Below, piece by piece: positions 18,432-27,551 of a stretch of 64,000 bases of DNA (the first letter of the stretch is position 1; the number at the start of each line of letters is the position of its first letter). The notes beneath the pieces are model-generated. The model was not told the DNA's origin. It did no database searches and was given only the letters and a program-made list of their open reading frames with translations. The stretch is taken from contig JADLAT010000003.1 in assembly GCA_020848095.1 (NCBI GenBank), forward strand, positions 157,850 to 221,849, in the 5' to 3' direction. The position numbers and the translations under genes are program-made. This DNA is from Alphaproteobacteria bacterium. Lineage in GTDB: Bacteria; Pseudomonadota; Alphaproteobacteria; Micavibrionales; Micavibrionaceae.

Positions 18432-19246
18432 TTATTTTCCACAGCATCGTTCTGAGGCTTGAGAATCTGAATGATCTCAACCGGAATACAGGCCAGCATA
18501 AAGCTTCGCAGACTAAAATAAAGAACATATAGCTTTGAACCGTCATAATAGCGCCAACGCGCTCTGAGCGCGTCCCGGAACTGCCGGAAACGCTTGCGAC
18601 CACTGATGGAGTTTTTGCGCACCCTGCGCCGAATAAGCGGCTGGGCCAGCATGGACACAACGCCGGCACCAGCAAAGCGCATCCAAAGCTCCATATCCTG
18701 CGATGTTTTCATATTTTCGTTATAGCCGCCCAGCATTCGAAAAACATCCGTTCGCATCATGACACTGGAATGCGGAAAAGGCGTACACAGCAAGATTCGT
18801 TTGCTCACCGCCGCATCGCTATAAGCGCCCCATAATCTCACTGTGCCATTTTCATATTCATCATTTGAGTTGCTCCCCAAAAGCACCAAATCAGCCCGCG
18901 CAGCAAAGGCGTGAACCTGTTGCGCAAAACGATCCGCCATACAGACATCATCCGCATCAATGCGGGCCAGAAGCGCCCCCTGAGCCAAAGCCGCCGCACG
19001 ATTAAGCGCAATGGTCAGGCCGGTATTGCTTTGCCGGATCACACGAATTCGGGAGTCTTCCGCCGCCAGCTTTTCCAGTATCCGGGAAGAGGAATCACGC
19101 GAGCCATCATCAATAATGATAAATTCAAAATTACTGTAACTTTGATTCATAACCGAACGTAGCGTCTCTTCCAGCGTTTCTTCATCGTTAAACACCGACA
19201 TTAAAACGCTTACCAACGGCCTTTCCGGCAGGGCGGGCAGGGTCAT
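18428..19246 (-). CDS. Glycosyltransferase family 2
   Basis: GT-A fold transferase of 272 residues. It opens with the strand SVLMSVFNDEETLEETL, continues with the IIIDDGS motif and carries the metal-binding DxD-type ARIDADD. A C-terminal hydrophobic stretch (LYFSLRSFMLACIPVEII) may anchor it at the inner membrane. The start at 19246 gives an ATGA overlap with the upstream glycosyltransferase and is preferred to one 27 bases further out. Acceptor and sugar are unknown. Confidence 0.85.
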   Translation of the reverse strand: MTLPALPERPLVSVLMSVFNDEETLEETLRSVMNQSYSNFEFIIIDDGSRDSSSRILEKLAAEDSRIRVIRQSNTGLTIALNRAAALAQGALLARIDADDVCMADRFAQQVHAFAARADLVLLGSNSNDEYENGTVRLWGAYSDAAVSKRILLCTPFPHSSVMMRTDVFRMLGGYNENMKTSQDMELWMRFAGAGVVSMLAQPLIRRRVRKNSISGRKRFRQFRDALRARWRYYDGSKLYVLYFSLRSFMLACIPVEIIQILKPQNDAVENK

Positions 19247-20415
19247 AACGCGCCCCTCTCTGCCTTGAGACAACGCTCCAGACGCGCTTCCTCCGCGATA
19301 AGAAAACGGCGGTAACTGTTATTTTTTTCCACGAAGGCTCGCGCCGTCTGCCCTAGCTTGTCTCGCAAAACAGGGTCCGCCGCCACAACGCCAATCGCGC
19401 TTGCAAGAGATTGCGGATCACAACCGCAAAGCCAGCCGGATTTTTCATGCTCAATCACCGAATTTATGCCCGGCACATCCGTGGCAATCACCGCCTTGCC
19501 GCAGGCCATAGCCTCCAAAAGAGCCTTTGGATTGCCTTCAAAAAAAGACGGTAGAATAAAAGCTTCATAGCGCCCCAAAATTTCTGGAACCCGGTCATTG
19601 GCGATCCGGCCCTTAAAGAACACTTTTGCATCCAGAGCCTGCGAGCGGGCGGTCAACGCCTCCAGCAATTCTCCATCGCCATAAATATCCAGCGTGCAAT
19701 TTGCAAGTACCACCGCCTCCAGCAGCGCATCCAGGTTTTTCTGGGCATTTAATCTGCCGATATAAACCAGATCGGAAGCATCATTATTCACTACGGGAGC
19801 AGGGGCCGGAGCAAAAAGATCAGTATCAATCCAGTTAGGCTGCACATCGATCCATCGGCCTTCCAAACATTTGAATTTTCGGCGGGCGAAATCGGCATCC
19901 TCTTGCGAGGCCACCACAATCACATCGGAAAATCGGTAAACCAGCCAGTCAACCAGCCAGGCCAGCGCCACGCGCGCCTTGCCCTGTTTTTGTGCAATGG
20001 TGAAGGCCAAGTATTCATAACCGCTACGCCCTATGACCTTACCGCCAAACAGCCAGCGCGCAAAAACAGCATTCCAGCCTCCCCAGAATTGGTTGGTTTT
20101 ATAAATAGACGCCTTTGCAATTTTATCTTTAAATTTCAGCAGCACCAAAGGCGAGAAAAACAGCCGCAGAAGGCGCGAAGAGGGAATGGTTTTCCCGGCA
20201 TAGGCCGGTAAAATCTCAATAGGGGATAAAGCCTCGGAAAATGCCTGATCACGGTCATCACCATAGGTCACAAAGGTAATTTTCCAGCCCTTTTCCTGTG
20301 CCAGAAAAAGATAAGGGCGCACCTCTCGTTCCAAAAGCCCGCTATCCTTCCATATCTGCAAGGACACATCATGCGTAAAAAACAAAACAAGGTTTTTTGA
20401 TTGAGACTGCTTCAT
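19243..20415 (-). CDS. Glycosyltransferase family 4 (GT-B)
   Basis: Retaining GT-B transferase of 390 residues. The C-terminal domain has the family pattern LVYIGRLNAQKNLDAL, then PSFFEGNPKALLEAMACGKAVIATDVPG (E-x7-E type donor-binding region, split here as PSFFEGNPKALLE and AMACGKAVIATDVPG), then HEKSGWL. It overlaps both neighbours by four bases and belongs to the assembly part of the glycan locus. The sugar it adds cannot be read from sequence. Confidence 0.85.
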   Translation of the reverse strand: MKQSQSKNLVLFFTHDVSLQIWKDSGLLEREVRPYLFLAQEKGWKITFVTYGDDRDQAFSEALSPIEILPAYAGKTIPSSRLLRLFFSPLVLLKFKDKIAKASIYKTNQFWGGWNAVFARWLFGGKVIGRSGYEYLAFTIAQKQGKARVALAWLVDWLVYRFSDVIVVASQEDADFARRKFKCLEGRWIDVQPNWIDTDLFAPAPAPVVNNDASDLVYIGRLNAQKNLDALLEAVVLANCTLDIYGDGELLEALTARSQALDAKVFFKGRIANDRVPEILGRYEAFILPSFFEGNPKALLEAMACGKAVIATDVPGINSVIEHEKSGWLCGCDPQSLASAIGVVAADPVLRDKLGQTARAFVEKNNSYRRFLIAEEARLERCLKAERGAL

Positions 20416-21464
20416 TGGCCGCGTGCCAATCGTCTTTGCAGGGCATTTTTTAAACGCGTTGTAATTTTGTAAAAAGCCAATACCACGCGGAGCCTTTTAA
20501 ACCCGCAGAGATTTTTCCTGCGCCCACCACCATCTTTCAGGGTTTGGGCACATAAAACGGCATGGGCAAGATATTTACCCGCCACCGCGTCAATTGAATC
20601 CATATCAATGGCCGCTCTGTAATCCGCCAGATTGGCTGCAAGCCTGTCAAGCGCCGGAAGAACATCCTCAACCCCGTCAAAGAGTACGCCGCCGCCCTTC
20701 AAAATTTCGGGATGCCCACCACTATTGCGCGCCAAAGCCGGAAGACCGCAGCAAAGCCCCTCAATCAACGCATTGGAGCAGGGGTCATTAACACTCGCGG
20801 TAATAAAAATATCCTGCGCCCTTAAGATATCGGCCAGATCGGGACTGGTCGCCGGGGGCAGACATTGAATATTTTTAAAGGCAATAGGCGTGTTCCCGAC
20901 AAAGATCATTTCATAGGACTCAAAATCAAGATTTTCATCGAGATAATGATACACATCAAAGCCCTTTCGCATATTCGCGGCCCAGCTCGTAGCAATCAAG
21001 CGTATTTTCGAACCCGGCTTACGCTGCGCCGGAGGATAAAAAACCGCCGGGTCAGGCGCGTTCATTACGGATGTAAACGGCAGAGCTGGCTTCATCCCAA
21101 AACGCAGACAGTTTTCCCGGCTCCAGTTTGTTTGAAAAATGGTGCCGTCCGCAATAAGGCTATTTACTTTAAAAACAAGCCGGTCCGTGGAAAGTCCGCC
21201 GCCCCTGATGAGCTTCACAGGGCCATCAACCCGGTGGAGCAGAGCCATATCCGGAGAAACGCGCCGAAGCGCCTCAAGCGCCTTTAAATCATTTCCATCT
21301 GCCCCGAAATGATGACTGTTGACCAAGATGGCATTTGCCTGCGCCGGGTCTTCAGCATACGCGCTTTGACGGCGCAGAGCCTCTCGCAGGGCTTTAAGAA
21401 ATTGATTTCCGCCGCCCCAGGGTGCGTCTTTAAAATCATATAATATGTGCAGCTTAAAACTCAT
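20412..21464 (-). CDS. Glycosyltransferase family 4-like protein
   Basis: GT-B type transferase of 350 residues. The N-terminal domain begins with LHILYDFKDAPWGGGNQFL, in which the Gly-Gly-Gly-Asn loop is the usual acceptor-side glycine-rich segment. The C-terminal domain shows a PCSNALIEGLCCGLPALARN donor-site segment, where the first Glu of the common E-x7-E pair is kept. A basic C-terminal tail (FKRLRVVLAFYKITTRL) could associate with the membrane. It overlaps the next gene by four bases. Confidence 0.82.
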   Translation of the reverse strand: MSFKLHILYDFKDAPWGGGNQFLKALREALRRQSAYAEDPAQANAILVNSHHFGADGNDLKALEALRRVSPDMALLHRVDGPVKLIRGGGLSTDRLVFKVNSLIADGTIFQTNWSRENCLRFGMKPALPFTSVMNAPDPAVFYPPAQRKPGSKIRLIATSWAANMRKGFDVYHYLDENLDFESYEMIFVGNTPIAFKNIQCLPPATSPDLADILRAQDIFITASVNDPCSNALIEGLCCGLPALARNSGGHPEILKGGGVLFDGVEDVLPALDRLAANLADYRAAIDMDSIDAVAGKYLAHAVLCAQTLKDGGGRRKNLCGFKRLRVVLAFYKITTRLKNALQRRLARGQ

Positions 21465-21473
21465 AGCCGCAGA

Positions 21474-22886
21474 TCAACCCATCCGGGCAAGGGCCGTCTC
21501 ATCAAGCGCCTCATCAAGCTGGCGCTTTTCCGCTATTTCAAGCGTGTTAAGCTCTCCCAGTTTCTCTTGAAACTTTTCTTCCGAATGCGGATTATCGACC
21601 AGGACTTCAAGCCCTTCAATAATCTCCGGGGTTATTTTAGAATTATACTGCTGAAAAAAGGCCTCTACAGCCTGATCGCGCTTGGCCGCATAAAGCGCAG
21701 CATCCACATTGCGCAAAGCTTCACGCTGATTATTTTTACAAAATTTGCATAGCGGATTAATACTGTCGCATCCCTTGTTAACGGTTTCCCGCAAATGCTT
21801 TAACAGGGAATGATTCCATATTTTATCTGCTTTTTCTGCTGTTGAAATATTCAAACGGGCATAGTCCACCTTAAACAGCTCCGCCCGGTTGCAAACTCCG
21901 ACAAAATGAGAATTTGCCCGGTCCAAAACCGGATTAAAATGCAGATGTGACCACGGCAGATGACACTGGATAGTGGTATCAATATTCTCATCATCCCAAT
22001 GGACGGATTCCGCAGGCTGTCTCCAGTAATCAGGCTTCGCCGGCTCCAGTTTCATACCCATATCACGGGCTTTACTGTAAATATCATCCAGAACGGCATT
22101 GCCAGCCGCAATATCGTACTCATAAGAAACATTTTGATCCTGCAACTTATTACGACCGCCATAATAACGGTTAACAATAACGTGATCCGCGCCCAGATTA
22201 ACAGCCTTCTCCAAAATGGCTTCATACTCATCGGCATTTAAGCGTTGCAGGGCAAAGTTAAAAGCCACCACTGGCTTACGCTTACCACGCGCCGCTTTAA
22301 GATCGCGCAAGGCCGCCAGATTGGTATCCACCTTTTCAATTTTTCCGGTCATGATGGCGCGGTAACCATCCGTGGTCCCGGCATGATAGGACACAATAAT
22401 ATAATCAAAACCATGCTCGACCATAGAATCCAGCACATCCCCCTTCATCAGGGATGCGTTGGTATTGACCATAAGCTTTGTGCCAAATTTTTTCTTCATA
22501 TGGGCAACAATCTGGCCAAATTCCTTTGCTACCAGAGGCTCCTCGCTACCTCCGTAGAAGCTGAGATTATAGGCTTCTTCCAGAACACCTTCATAGTTAC
22601 GGATATGCTCCAGGGTGATCTCGTTTTTAGAACGTTTGGGGTAGAGGATATTGTCTTTGTGAATTTCACAAAAAAGGCAGCGGTAGTTACAAATAGCCGT
22701 TGGCGCAATACGCACACTCACGGGACGAGTCGTAACAAGCGTTGTGCCTTGTAAGAACGCCCGGCAAGCCAATAAAGCATTACGGTATTTACTGAGTTTT
22801 CGGGTGCGAGGAATTGCATAAGCAAAGATTGAAACTATAAGAAACACAGGCCCTAGTTTTTTTGCCCAATAAATCAACCTATCCAT
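21474..22886 (-). CDS. Radical SAM protein with SPASM-type C-terminus
   Basis: Radical S-adenosylmethionine enzyme of 470 residues. The [4Fe-4S] cluster motif CxxxCxxC is formed by Cys66, Cys70 and Cys73 (ICNYRCLFCEIH), followed by a Gly-rich YGGSEEPL strand that binds SAM. A C-terminal set of cysteines (308, 332, 373, 380, 383) fits auxiliary clusters of the SPASM type. A hydrophobic segment at about 10-25 may anchor it to the membrane. It lies among glycosyltransferases, 9 bases before the next gene, so a sugar or a glycan-carrying peptide is a reasonable substrate; none is known. Confidence 0.82.
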   Translation of the reverse strand: MDRLIYWAKKLGPVFLIVSIFAYAIPRTRKLSKYRNALLACRAFLQGTTLVTTRPVSVRIAPTAICNYRCLFCEIHKDNILYPKRSKNEITLEHIRNYEGVLEEAYNLSFYGGSEEPLVAKEFGQIVAHMKKKFGTKLMVNTNASLMKGDVLDSMVEHGFDYIIVSYHAGTTDGYRAIMTGKIEKVDTNLAALRDLKAARGKRKPVVAFNFALQRLNADEYEAILEKAVNLGADHVIVNRYYGGRNKLQDQNVSYEYDIAAGNAVLDDIYSKARDMGMKLEPAKPDYWRQPAESVHWDDENIDTTIQCHLPWSHLHFNPVLDRANSHFVGVCNRAELFKVDYARLNISTAEKADKIWNHSLLKHLRETVNKGCDSINPLCKFCKNNQREALRNVDAALYAAKRDQAVEAFFQQYNSKITPEIIEGLEVLVDNPHSEEKFQEKLGELNTLEIAEKRQLDEALDETALARMG

Positions 22887-22905
22887 GTATCCCCCAAATT
22901 TTCAT

Positions 22906-24042
22906 TCAGCCCATGCGTGCTTCGATATCTCTGTACAGGGATTCGCAGGCTTCGGCGACTTTGCACCATGTATATTGCTCGGCACGTTTCAAACTGTTTA
23001 CGCTGAATTCGCTTGCAAGGCAAGGGTCTTGGGCTATTTTAGCCAGCGCCAGAGCCAATCCGTCCACATCTTCCGAGGGAAGAACAAAGCCGCAATTTTG
23101 CCCCTCCATAACATCGCGCGCCATGCCGACATCGGTACTGACGAGCGGCACACCGCAGGCCAGAGATTCCAAAATCGCTTTGGGACCGCCTTCCTCCCGC
23201 GAGCTAACGAGATAAGCATCCAAAAGCTGATACAGGCCCACAACATCATCTGGATCATCATAATATTCATGAATATACGCAATACCAAGTCGCTCCAGCC
23301 CGGCCTTCACATAGCCGCGCGCCGGGCCGGAAAGCAGACAAAATATGGGGCGTTTAATCTTAAGAGCCTCAAGCGTTTGCAGGAAAATATCCGGTCCCTT
23401 GATCATTTTAGGCTCTAAACCCTCATCCCAGCCTTCACCATCTTTTTGAAAAGAGCCGATAACAAAGGCCTCCTCAGGAATCCCCAGCCCCTGACGCCGC
23501 GCCTGACGCAAAGAGGGCTCAAGCGGCTTAAAAACACCCGTATCAACCCCGATCGGCACATAAAACAGCTTCTCATCGGGCAGGCCCAGCGCCAAGAAAC
23601 GCTCCCGCATGATAGAGTTCGCATAGGCAACGGCATCAATCCGGTGGATGTTGGCGCGCAAGAGATCAAATCTTTTATCAAGCTGCGGGTCCTCGCCATA
23701 GCGCCCATGAAAGAACGTTACGACATGCCGGTTTTTCAGCCCGGTTTTTCGAAACCCTTGCGTTTCAAAAACATAGGAAGAGCCGTAATGCAAAATTTTT
23801 CCGGCCTGAAAGAGCGACGCTGTCTCAATCCGGGCCCGCCGGCCAAGCGCCCGGAGGTGTCTGGTAATGTGAATACCATCCCATTTGATGGACCAGTTCG
23901 CATCCTCCACCACATAGACAACAGGTAAAGGCGGGGCAGGGCGGTCAAACAGAAAGGCGGGGACAAGCCGCAATCGCAAGACAGATTTTGTAAGTGCGCA
24001 GAGCTTTGCCTGAATTTTATGAATTATTTTATGAATATTCAT
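22906..24042 (-). CDS. Glycosyltransferase family 4 (GT-B)
   Basis: GT-B transferase of 378 residues. The middle has the linker FYVPIGVDTGVFKPLEPS typical of GT4, and the C-terminal domain has SSREEGGPKAILESLACGVP followed by LVSTDVGMARDVM (E-x7-E type). It ends with the usual C-terminal helix that folds back to the N-terminal domain. A positively charged N-terminus suggests peripheral membrane contact. The methyltransferase stop lies 2 bases upstream of its ATG, and the radical SAM gene starts 19 bases after its stop. Confidence 0.85.
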   Translation of the reverse strand: MNIHKIIHKIQAKLCALTKSVLRLRLVPAFLFDRPAPPLPVVYVVEDANWSIKWDGIHITRHLRALGRRARIETASLFQAGKILHYGSSYVFETQGFRKTGLKNRHVVTFFHGRYGEDPQLDKRFDLLRANIHRIDAVAYANSIMRERFLALGLPDEKLFYVPIGVDTGVFKPLEPSLRQARRQGLGIPEEAFVIGSFQKDGEGWDEGLEPKMIKGPDIFLQTLEALKIKRPIFCLLSGPARGYVKAGLERLGIAYIHEYYDDPDDVVGLYQLLDAYLVSSREEGGPKAILESLACGVPLVSTDVGMARDVMEGQNCGFVLPSEDVDGLALALAKIAQDPCLASEFSVNSLKRAEQYTWCKVAEACESLYRDIEARMG

Positions 24043-24044
24043 GA

Positions 24045-24695
24045 TCAGGCCTCTGGCCTATGCCCCAAAACAAACCAGCCAGTGGTAATGAAAGAACGGG
24101 ATTTTCCAGTGCGCCGGTCTAACAAACCAAATACCTTTGAGAAAACTCTAAGCAACCGCACCCGAATACGCAGCCCCAGACTGCCCGGATTATAGGAACG
24201 ATAAGTATGCGCACGAAGAAGATCGTATATAACGGCAAAAAGGCCGCCCATCGGCTCCAGTATCTCTATGTCCAGACCGGCATCCGCAAACCCCGCGCGG
24301 AGCATGTCCGCCGTCCAGCGCGTATAATCTGATGGATCACCGTGTACCTGATACAAAAACGGCATGGTGACTAAAATCCTGCCGCCGGGTTTTAAAAGCC
24401 GCGCCGCCTCGCGCAGGACAATCTCCGGATGACGCACATGCTCCAAAAGCTCGGTCATAACCACCCAGTCCGCGCCAGCATCCGGCAGGGGAATTTTTTC
24501 TGCCGGAGCGATGATATCGGCCCCCGTGGCCGGGTCTATGTTGATAATCGTCCAGCTTTCGACCTGTTTTTCGGGAACAACAAACGCGCTGCGGCTATTT
24601 TTGCGCTCCCCGCCGATATCCAGAACCACCCCTGAAAAATCCTTACGGTATTCATTCAAGACACGGTTAAGATGCTGCCGCCGGAAAGTGATCAT
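24045..24695 (-). CDS. Class I SAM-dependent methyltransferase
   Basis: Methyltransferase of 216 residues with Rossmann-like fold. Motif I is VVLDIGGERKNS, the acidic residue at the end of strand 2 is in INIDPATGADI, and the post-motif DWVVMTELLEHVRHPE and LKPGGRILVTMPF are typical of methyltransferase type 11. It lies between the TylF-type methyltransferase (13 bases upstream) and a glycosyltransferase, so O- or N-methylation of the glycan is likely. The acceptor is unknown. Confidence 0.85.
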   Translation of the reverse strand: MITFRRQHLNRVLNEYRKDFSGVVLDIGGERKNSRSAFVVPEKQVESWTIINIDPATGADIIAPAEKIPLPDAGADWVVMTELLEHVRHPEIVLREAARLLKPGGRILVTMPFLYQVHGDPSDYTRWTADMLRAGFADAGLDIEILEPMGGLFAVIYDLLRAHTYRSYNPGSLGLRIRVRLLRVFSKVFGLLDRRTGKSRSFITTGWFVLGHRPEA

Positions 24696-24708
24696 ACGTG
24701 CTCTTCCC

Positions 24709-25503
24709 TTAAGCCAAAGCAGGCTTTATACCCACACGCCCCGTATAATCCACGCGAACCAGCAAAGGTTTTTCCAACGGATATTCTTTGAAATACTCAT
24801 CCACCGCCTTGCGGCAACCTTCCCAATGGCCGTAATCATCAATAATCAAAACGCCGCCGGGAACAAGGCGCGGGAAAAGATATTCCAACTCATGCTTGGT
24901 CGAGGCATACCAATCCGTATCCAGCCGCAAGAGCGCAATCTGATCGGGCATGCTCGCGGGAATTGTATCTTCAACCTTGCCCTTAATATACCGGATAGAT
25001 TTTTCAGGGTATTGCGCGGTTTTGAGGTTATTCTGTACATCTTCAAGGCTGGCCCGGCACCAATCCGAAGCATCCTCTGTTCCGGTCTGCAGCGTTTCAA
25101 ATTTATCCTGCGCCGCGCCAGAGCGTTTGGAAAAATCATGCTCATCCGGGGCGGGCATCCCCTCAAACGTGTCATAGAGCCAAAGCGTCCGCTCAGTCCG
25201 CCCCAGCTCTTTCAAGCGTAGCGCCGCCGCAAGCATACTGCCACCACGCCAGACCCCGCATTCCACAATATCGCCCTCAATGGCCTGTTCGGTAATATAA
25301 TCGATCCCGCCCAGCAGGCCGTAAATACGCTCCGGCGATGTCATGGTGAACGGCGAAACCGTACGAATAATAGCGGCTTTATCGGCCTCCATATCAAAGG
25401 GCGGCGTTTTATCATTCGCAGCCATAGCCACTTTGCGCCGAATTTCTAATCCGAGCGAACCCGCCACGCCCTTTACCAGTTTCTTAACCGCGTTCATCCG
25501 CAT
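24709..25503 (-). CDS. TylF/MycF-family O-methyltransferase
   Basis: Sugar O-methyltransferase of the macrocin TylF family, 264 residues from the chosen start. The SAM site lies in GDIVECGVWRGGS, and the metal-binding region is visible as ALLRLDTDWYAS and LIIDDYGHWEGC. Family members methylate sugar hydroxyls in macrolides and are frequent in LPS and flagellin glycan loci. ATGs at 25503 and 25497 are both possible and neither has a strong ribosome-binding site; the frame extends to a TTG at 25572. It is divergent from pseI. Confidence 0.82.
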   Translation of the reverse strand: MRMNAVKKLVKGVAGSLGLEIRRKVAMAANDKTPPFDMEADKAAIIRTVSPFTMTSPERIYGLLGGIDYITEQAIEGDIVECGVWRGGSMLAAALRLKELGRTERTLWLYDTFEGMPAPDEHDFSKRSGAAQDKFETLQTGTEDASDWCRASLEDVQNNLKTAQYPEKSIRYIKGKVEDTIPASMPDQIALLRLDTDWYASTKHELEYLFPRLVPGGVLIIDDYGHWEGCRKAVDEYFKEYPLEKPLLVRVDYTGRVGIKPALA

Positions 25504-25662
25504 TCCATTTGTTCTATCTGTTTTAAAAAATGGCTTCTCAGGAGCAGCCCTTATTGTTACGCTCAGCCGCAAATCTATAGCAAAGCCGGGTGTCCATCAA
25601 TGGGTTTCGGCAGAAACAGCCCGGCAAAGCGTGAAGCTGAACAAGCAAAAGGAAAAGAGTAA

Positions 25663-26859
25663 ATGAGGTCATTTAAAATCGCAGAGCGCATGATTGGCGG
25701 TTCCGCGCCCTGTTATATCATTGCCGAAATTTCCTGTAATCATGAGGGGGATTTCTCCGAGGCACGCAAGATTATCGAGGCCGCCGCCAAAGCCGGAGCG
25801 GACGCGGTAAAAATCCAGACCTACAAAGCCGAAACGATGACACGGGATTTCAAAACCCGTCCCAAGGGCACGATGTGGGAAAATCTGGATCTTTATAAAC
25901 TCTATGAAAAAGCCCATACGCCCTGGGAATGGCATAGTGATCTTGCCAAAATTGCCGCTGATCTGGGCATGCATATGTTTTCCACGCCCTTTGATGAAAC
26001 ATCCGTTGATCATCTTGTTGAGATGGACGTACCGGTTTTAAAACTCGCCAGTTTTGAGGTCGTTGATACCAAGCTGATTGAAAAAATCGCAAAGACGGGA
26101 TTGCCCGTTATCATGTCCAACGGCATGACCGATTTTCTGGAAATGAACGAGGCCATAGAGACCCTGCGCGCGCATGGAACAAAGGATCTGGCCATCACCC
26201 ATTGCAATAGCGGCTATCCAGCGGCCTTCGATGAGGTCAATCTGGCGACCATGGCCGCAATCGAGGGAATTTTTGATGTCGTGGTCGGCCTGTCCGATCA
26301 TACGATCTATGCCGATGACAAGACTTTTGGTCGCCCCATGGCGCATGTCACACCGCTGGAGGCCGTTCGTTTCGGTGCAAAAATTATTGAGGTTCATTTG
26401 ATGATGGACCGGGAGAAGGCCAGGGCGCTTCATGCGGCAAATGAGGGGGGCTTTGACTGGCCGTTCAGCCGGGAGCCGCAGGAGCTTGAAAAAATGATCC
26501 GCATGATCCGCGAATACGAACGGACCGGGCAGATTGCCTACGATACGCAAGAGGAGGCGCAGGCCGCTTTGCGCACCCATGGACGCGTTTGCTTTGACCC
26601 AACGGAAAAGGAAATAAGCAGCCGTACGCTGCGCCCTTCCCTCTGGGCTGTGAGCGACATCAAGGCGGGAGAAGCTCTGCGCTTCGCTGCAGAAGACAAA
26701 AGCGGCAATTTTGATTCCATAAGACCTGCAGGCGGAATGCATATCCGCCACACAGATTTTATTGCGGGAAAGCGCGCCCGGCGCGACATTCAAGCGGGCG
26801 AGCCTTTGAACTGGGATATGGTTGACTTAAGTGCCGCCAAAAAGGACACGCATGGCTGA
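25663..26859 (+). CDS. pseI: Pseudaminic acid synthase (PseI), NeuB family with SAF domain
   Basis: Condenses 6-deoxy-AltdiNAc with phosphoenolpyruvate to pseudaminic acid. The NeuB TIM barrel shows IIAEISCNHEGD at 19-30, SDHT at 211-214 and EVH at 243-245, where the two His correspond to the family's metal ligands. A C-terminal antifreeze-like SAF domain begins near residue 310. At 398 residues it is longer than the second synthase because of an extra segment around 215-230. AAAAGG lies just upstream of the ATG. It is followed by an overlapping formyltransferase gene. Confidence 0.88.
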   Translation: MRSFKIAERMIGGSAPCYIIAEISCNHEGDFSEARKIIEAAAKAGADAVKIQTYKAETMTRDFKTRPKGTMWENLDLYKLYEKAHTPWEWHSDLAKIAADLGMHMFSTPFDETSVDHLVEMDVPVLKLASFEVVDTKLIEKIAKTGLPVIMSNGMTDFLEMNEAIETLRAHGTKDLAITHCNSGYPAAFDEVNLATMAAIEGIFDVVVGLSDHTIYADDKTFGRPMAHVTPLEAVRFGAKIIEVHLMMDREKARALHAANEGGFDWPFSREPQELEKMIRMIREYERTGQIAYDTQEEAQAALRTHGRVCFDPTEKEISSRTLRPSLWAVSDIKAGEALRFAAEDKSGNFDSIRPAGGMHIRHTDFIAGKRARRDIQAGEPLNWDMVDLSAAKKDTHG

Positions 26860-27529
26860 AGCAAAAGACATCTGGTGGAGCCAAAAACCCAGAACCGTTT
26901 CCGTTGTCGTGGATAATGCCAATGGCTGGTTTGTCAAATATGCCCACCCCCTTTGCGAGCAGATCAAACAAGCGGGAGATCACGCCGTATTCTGCCGCGC
27001 TCAAAGCGATGTTCCGGAAGGCCACATTGCTTTTTACCTGAGCTGCGTGAACATCACGCAGCCGGAAATCATGGCAAGAAACAAGGTTAATCTCGTCTGT
27101 CACGCCAGCGATCTTCCCAATGGGCGTGGGTTTTCTCCCGTGACATGGCAGGTGCTAGAGGGTAAAAACGATATTCCATTTTGCCTTTTTGAGATGGAGC
27201 AGGGGTTGGATTCCGGCCCGGTGGTCTACCGCGATGTTATGCATTTACGCGGCAATGAACTGAATGATGAAATCCGGGAAGCGCAGGGTCAAAAGACCAT
27301 TGAGATTTGTATGAAATACCTCAAAGAACCCGCTCTGCCTGCAGGCGTTCCACAAACCGGCCCCGGCAGCCTATATGCACGGCGCGGCCCAAAAGACGGA
27401 GAGCTTGCGCTTGATAAAACGCTGGAAGAGCAAGTCGCGCTGTTGCGAATTTCAGACAACGAAAACTACCCGGCTTTTTTCCATTACCGGGGGCGCAAAT
27501 ATATCCTGAAAATTACAGCAGAGGAGTAA
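26852..27529 (+). CDS. Formyltransferase-family protein of the nonulosonate locus
   Basis: Protein of 225 residues related to the formyl-transfer domain of methionyl-tRNA formyltransferase. The catalytic layout is visible: an Asn-Leu-Val-Cys-His-Ala-Ser-Asp-Leu-Pro segment (Asn/His pair), an Arg-Gly, and the Asp in GLDSGP. The tRNA-binding C-terminal domain is missing. The ATG at 26852 has AAGGA 5 bases upstream and overlaps pseI by 8 bases, so the two proteins are made together. N-formylation of an amino group on pseudaminic acid or a precursor is likely but inferred. Confidence 0.82.
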   Translation: MAEAKDIWWSQKPRTVSVVVDNANGWFVKYAHPLCEQIKQAGDHAVFCRAQSDVPEGHIAFYLSCVNITQPEIMARNKVNLVCHASDLPNGRGFSPVTWQVLEGKNDIPFCLFEMEQGLDSGPVVYRDVMHLRGNELNDEIREAQGQKTIEICMKYLKEPALPAGVPQTGPGSLYARRGPKDGELALDKTLEEQVALLRISDNENYPAFFHYRGRKYILKITAEE

Positions 27530-27551
27530 AGCCGCCAGATCAAGCGGCTTT
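27528..27551 (+). terminator. Hairpin between convergent formyltransferase and second NulO synthase genes
   Basis: Perfect 8-base inverted repeat AAAGCCGC/GCGGCTTT with an 8-base loop. It covers the last base of the plus-strand stop and the final codons of the minus-strand gene. A T-rich stretch follows on the plus strand at some distance, so termination is plausible in the plus direction and weaker in the other. Confidence 0.5.

Noticed and set aside
27528..27551. Hairpin as a recombination site
   Set aside because: It is a single palindrome at convergent gene ends, which is better explained as a terminator.
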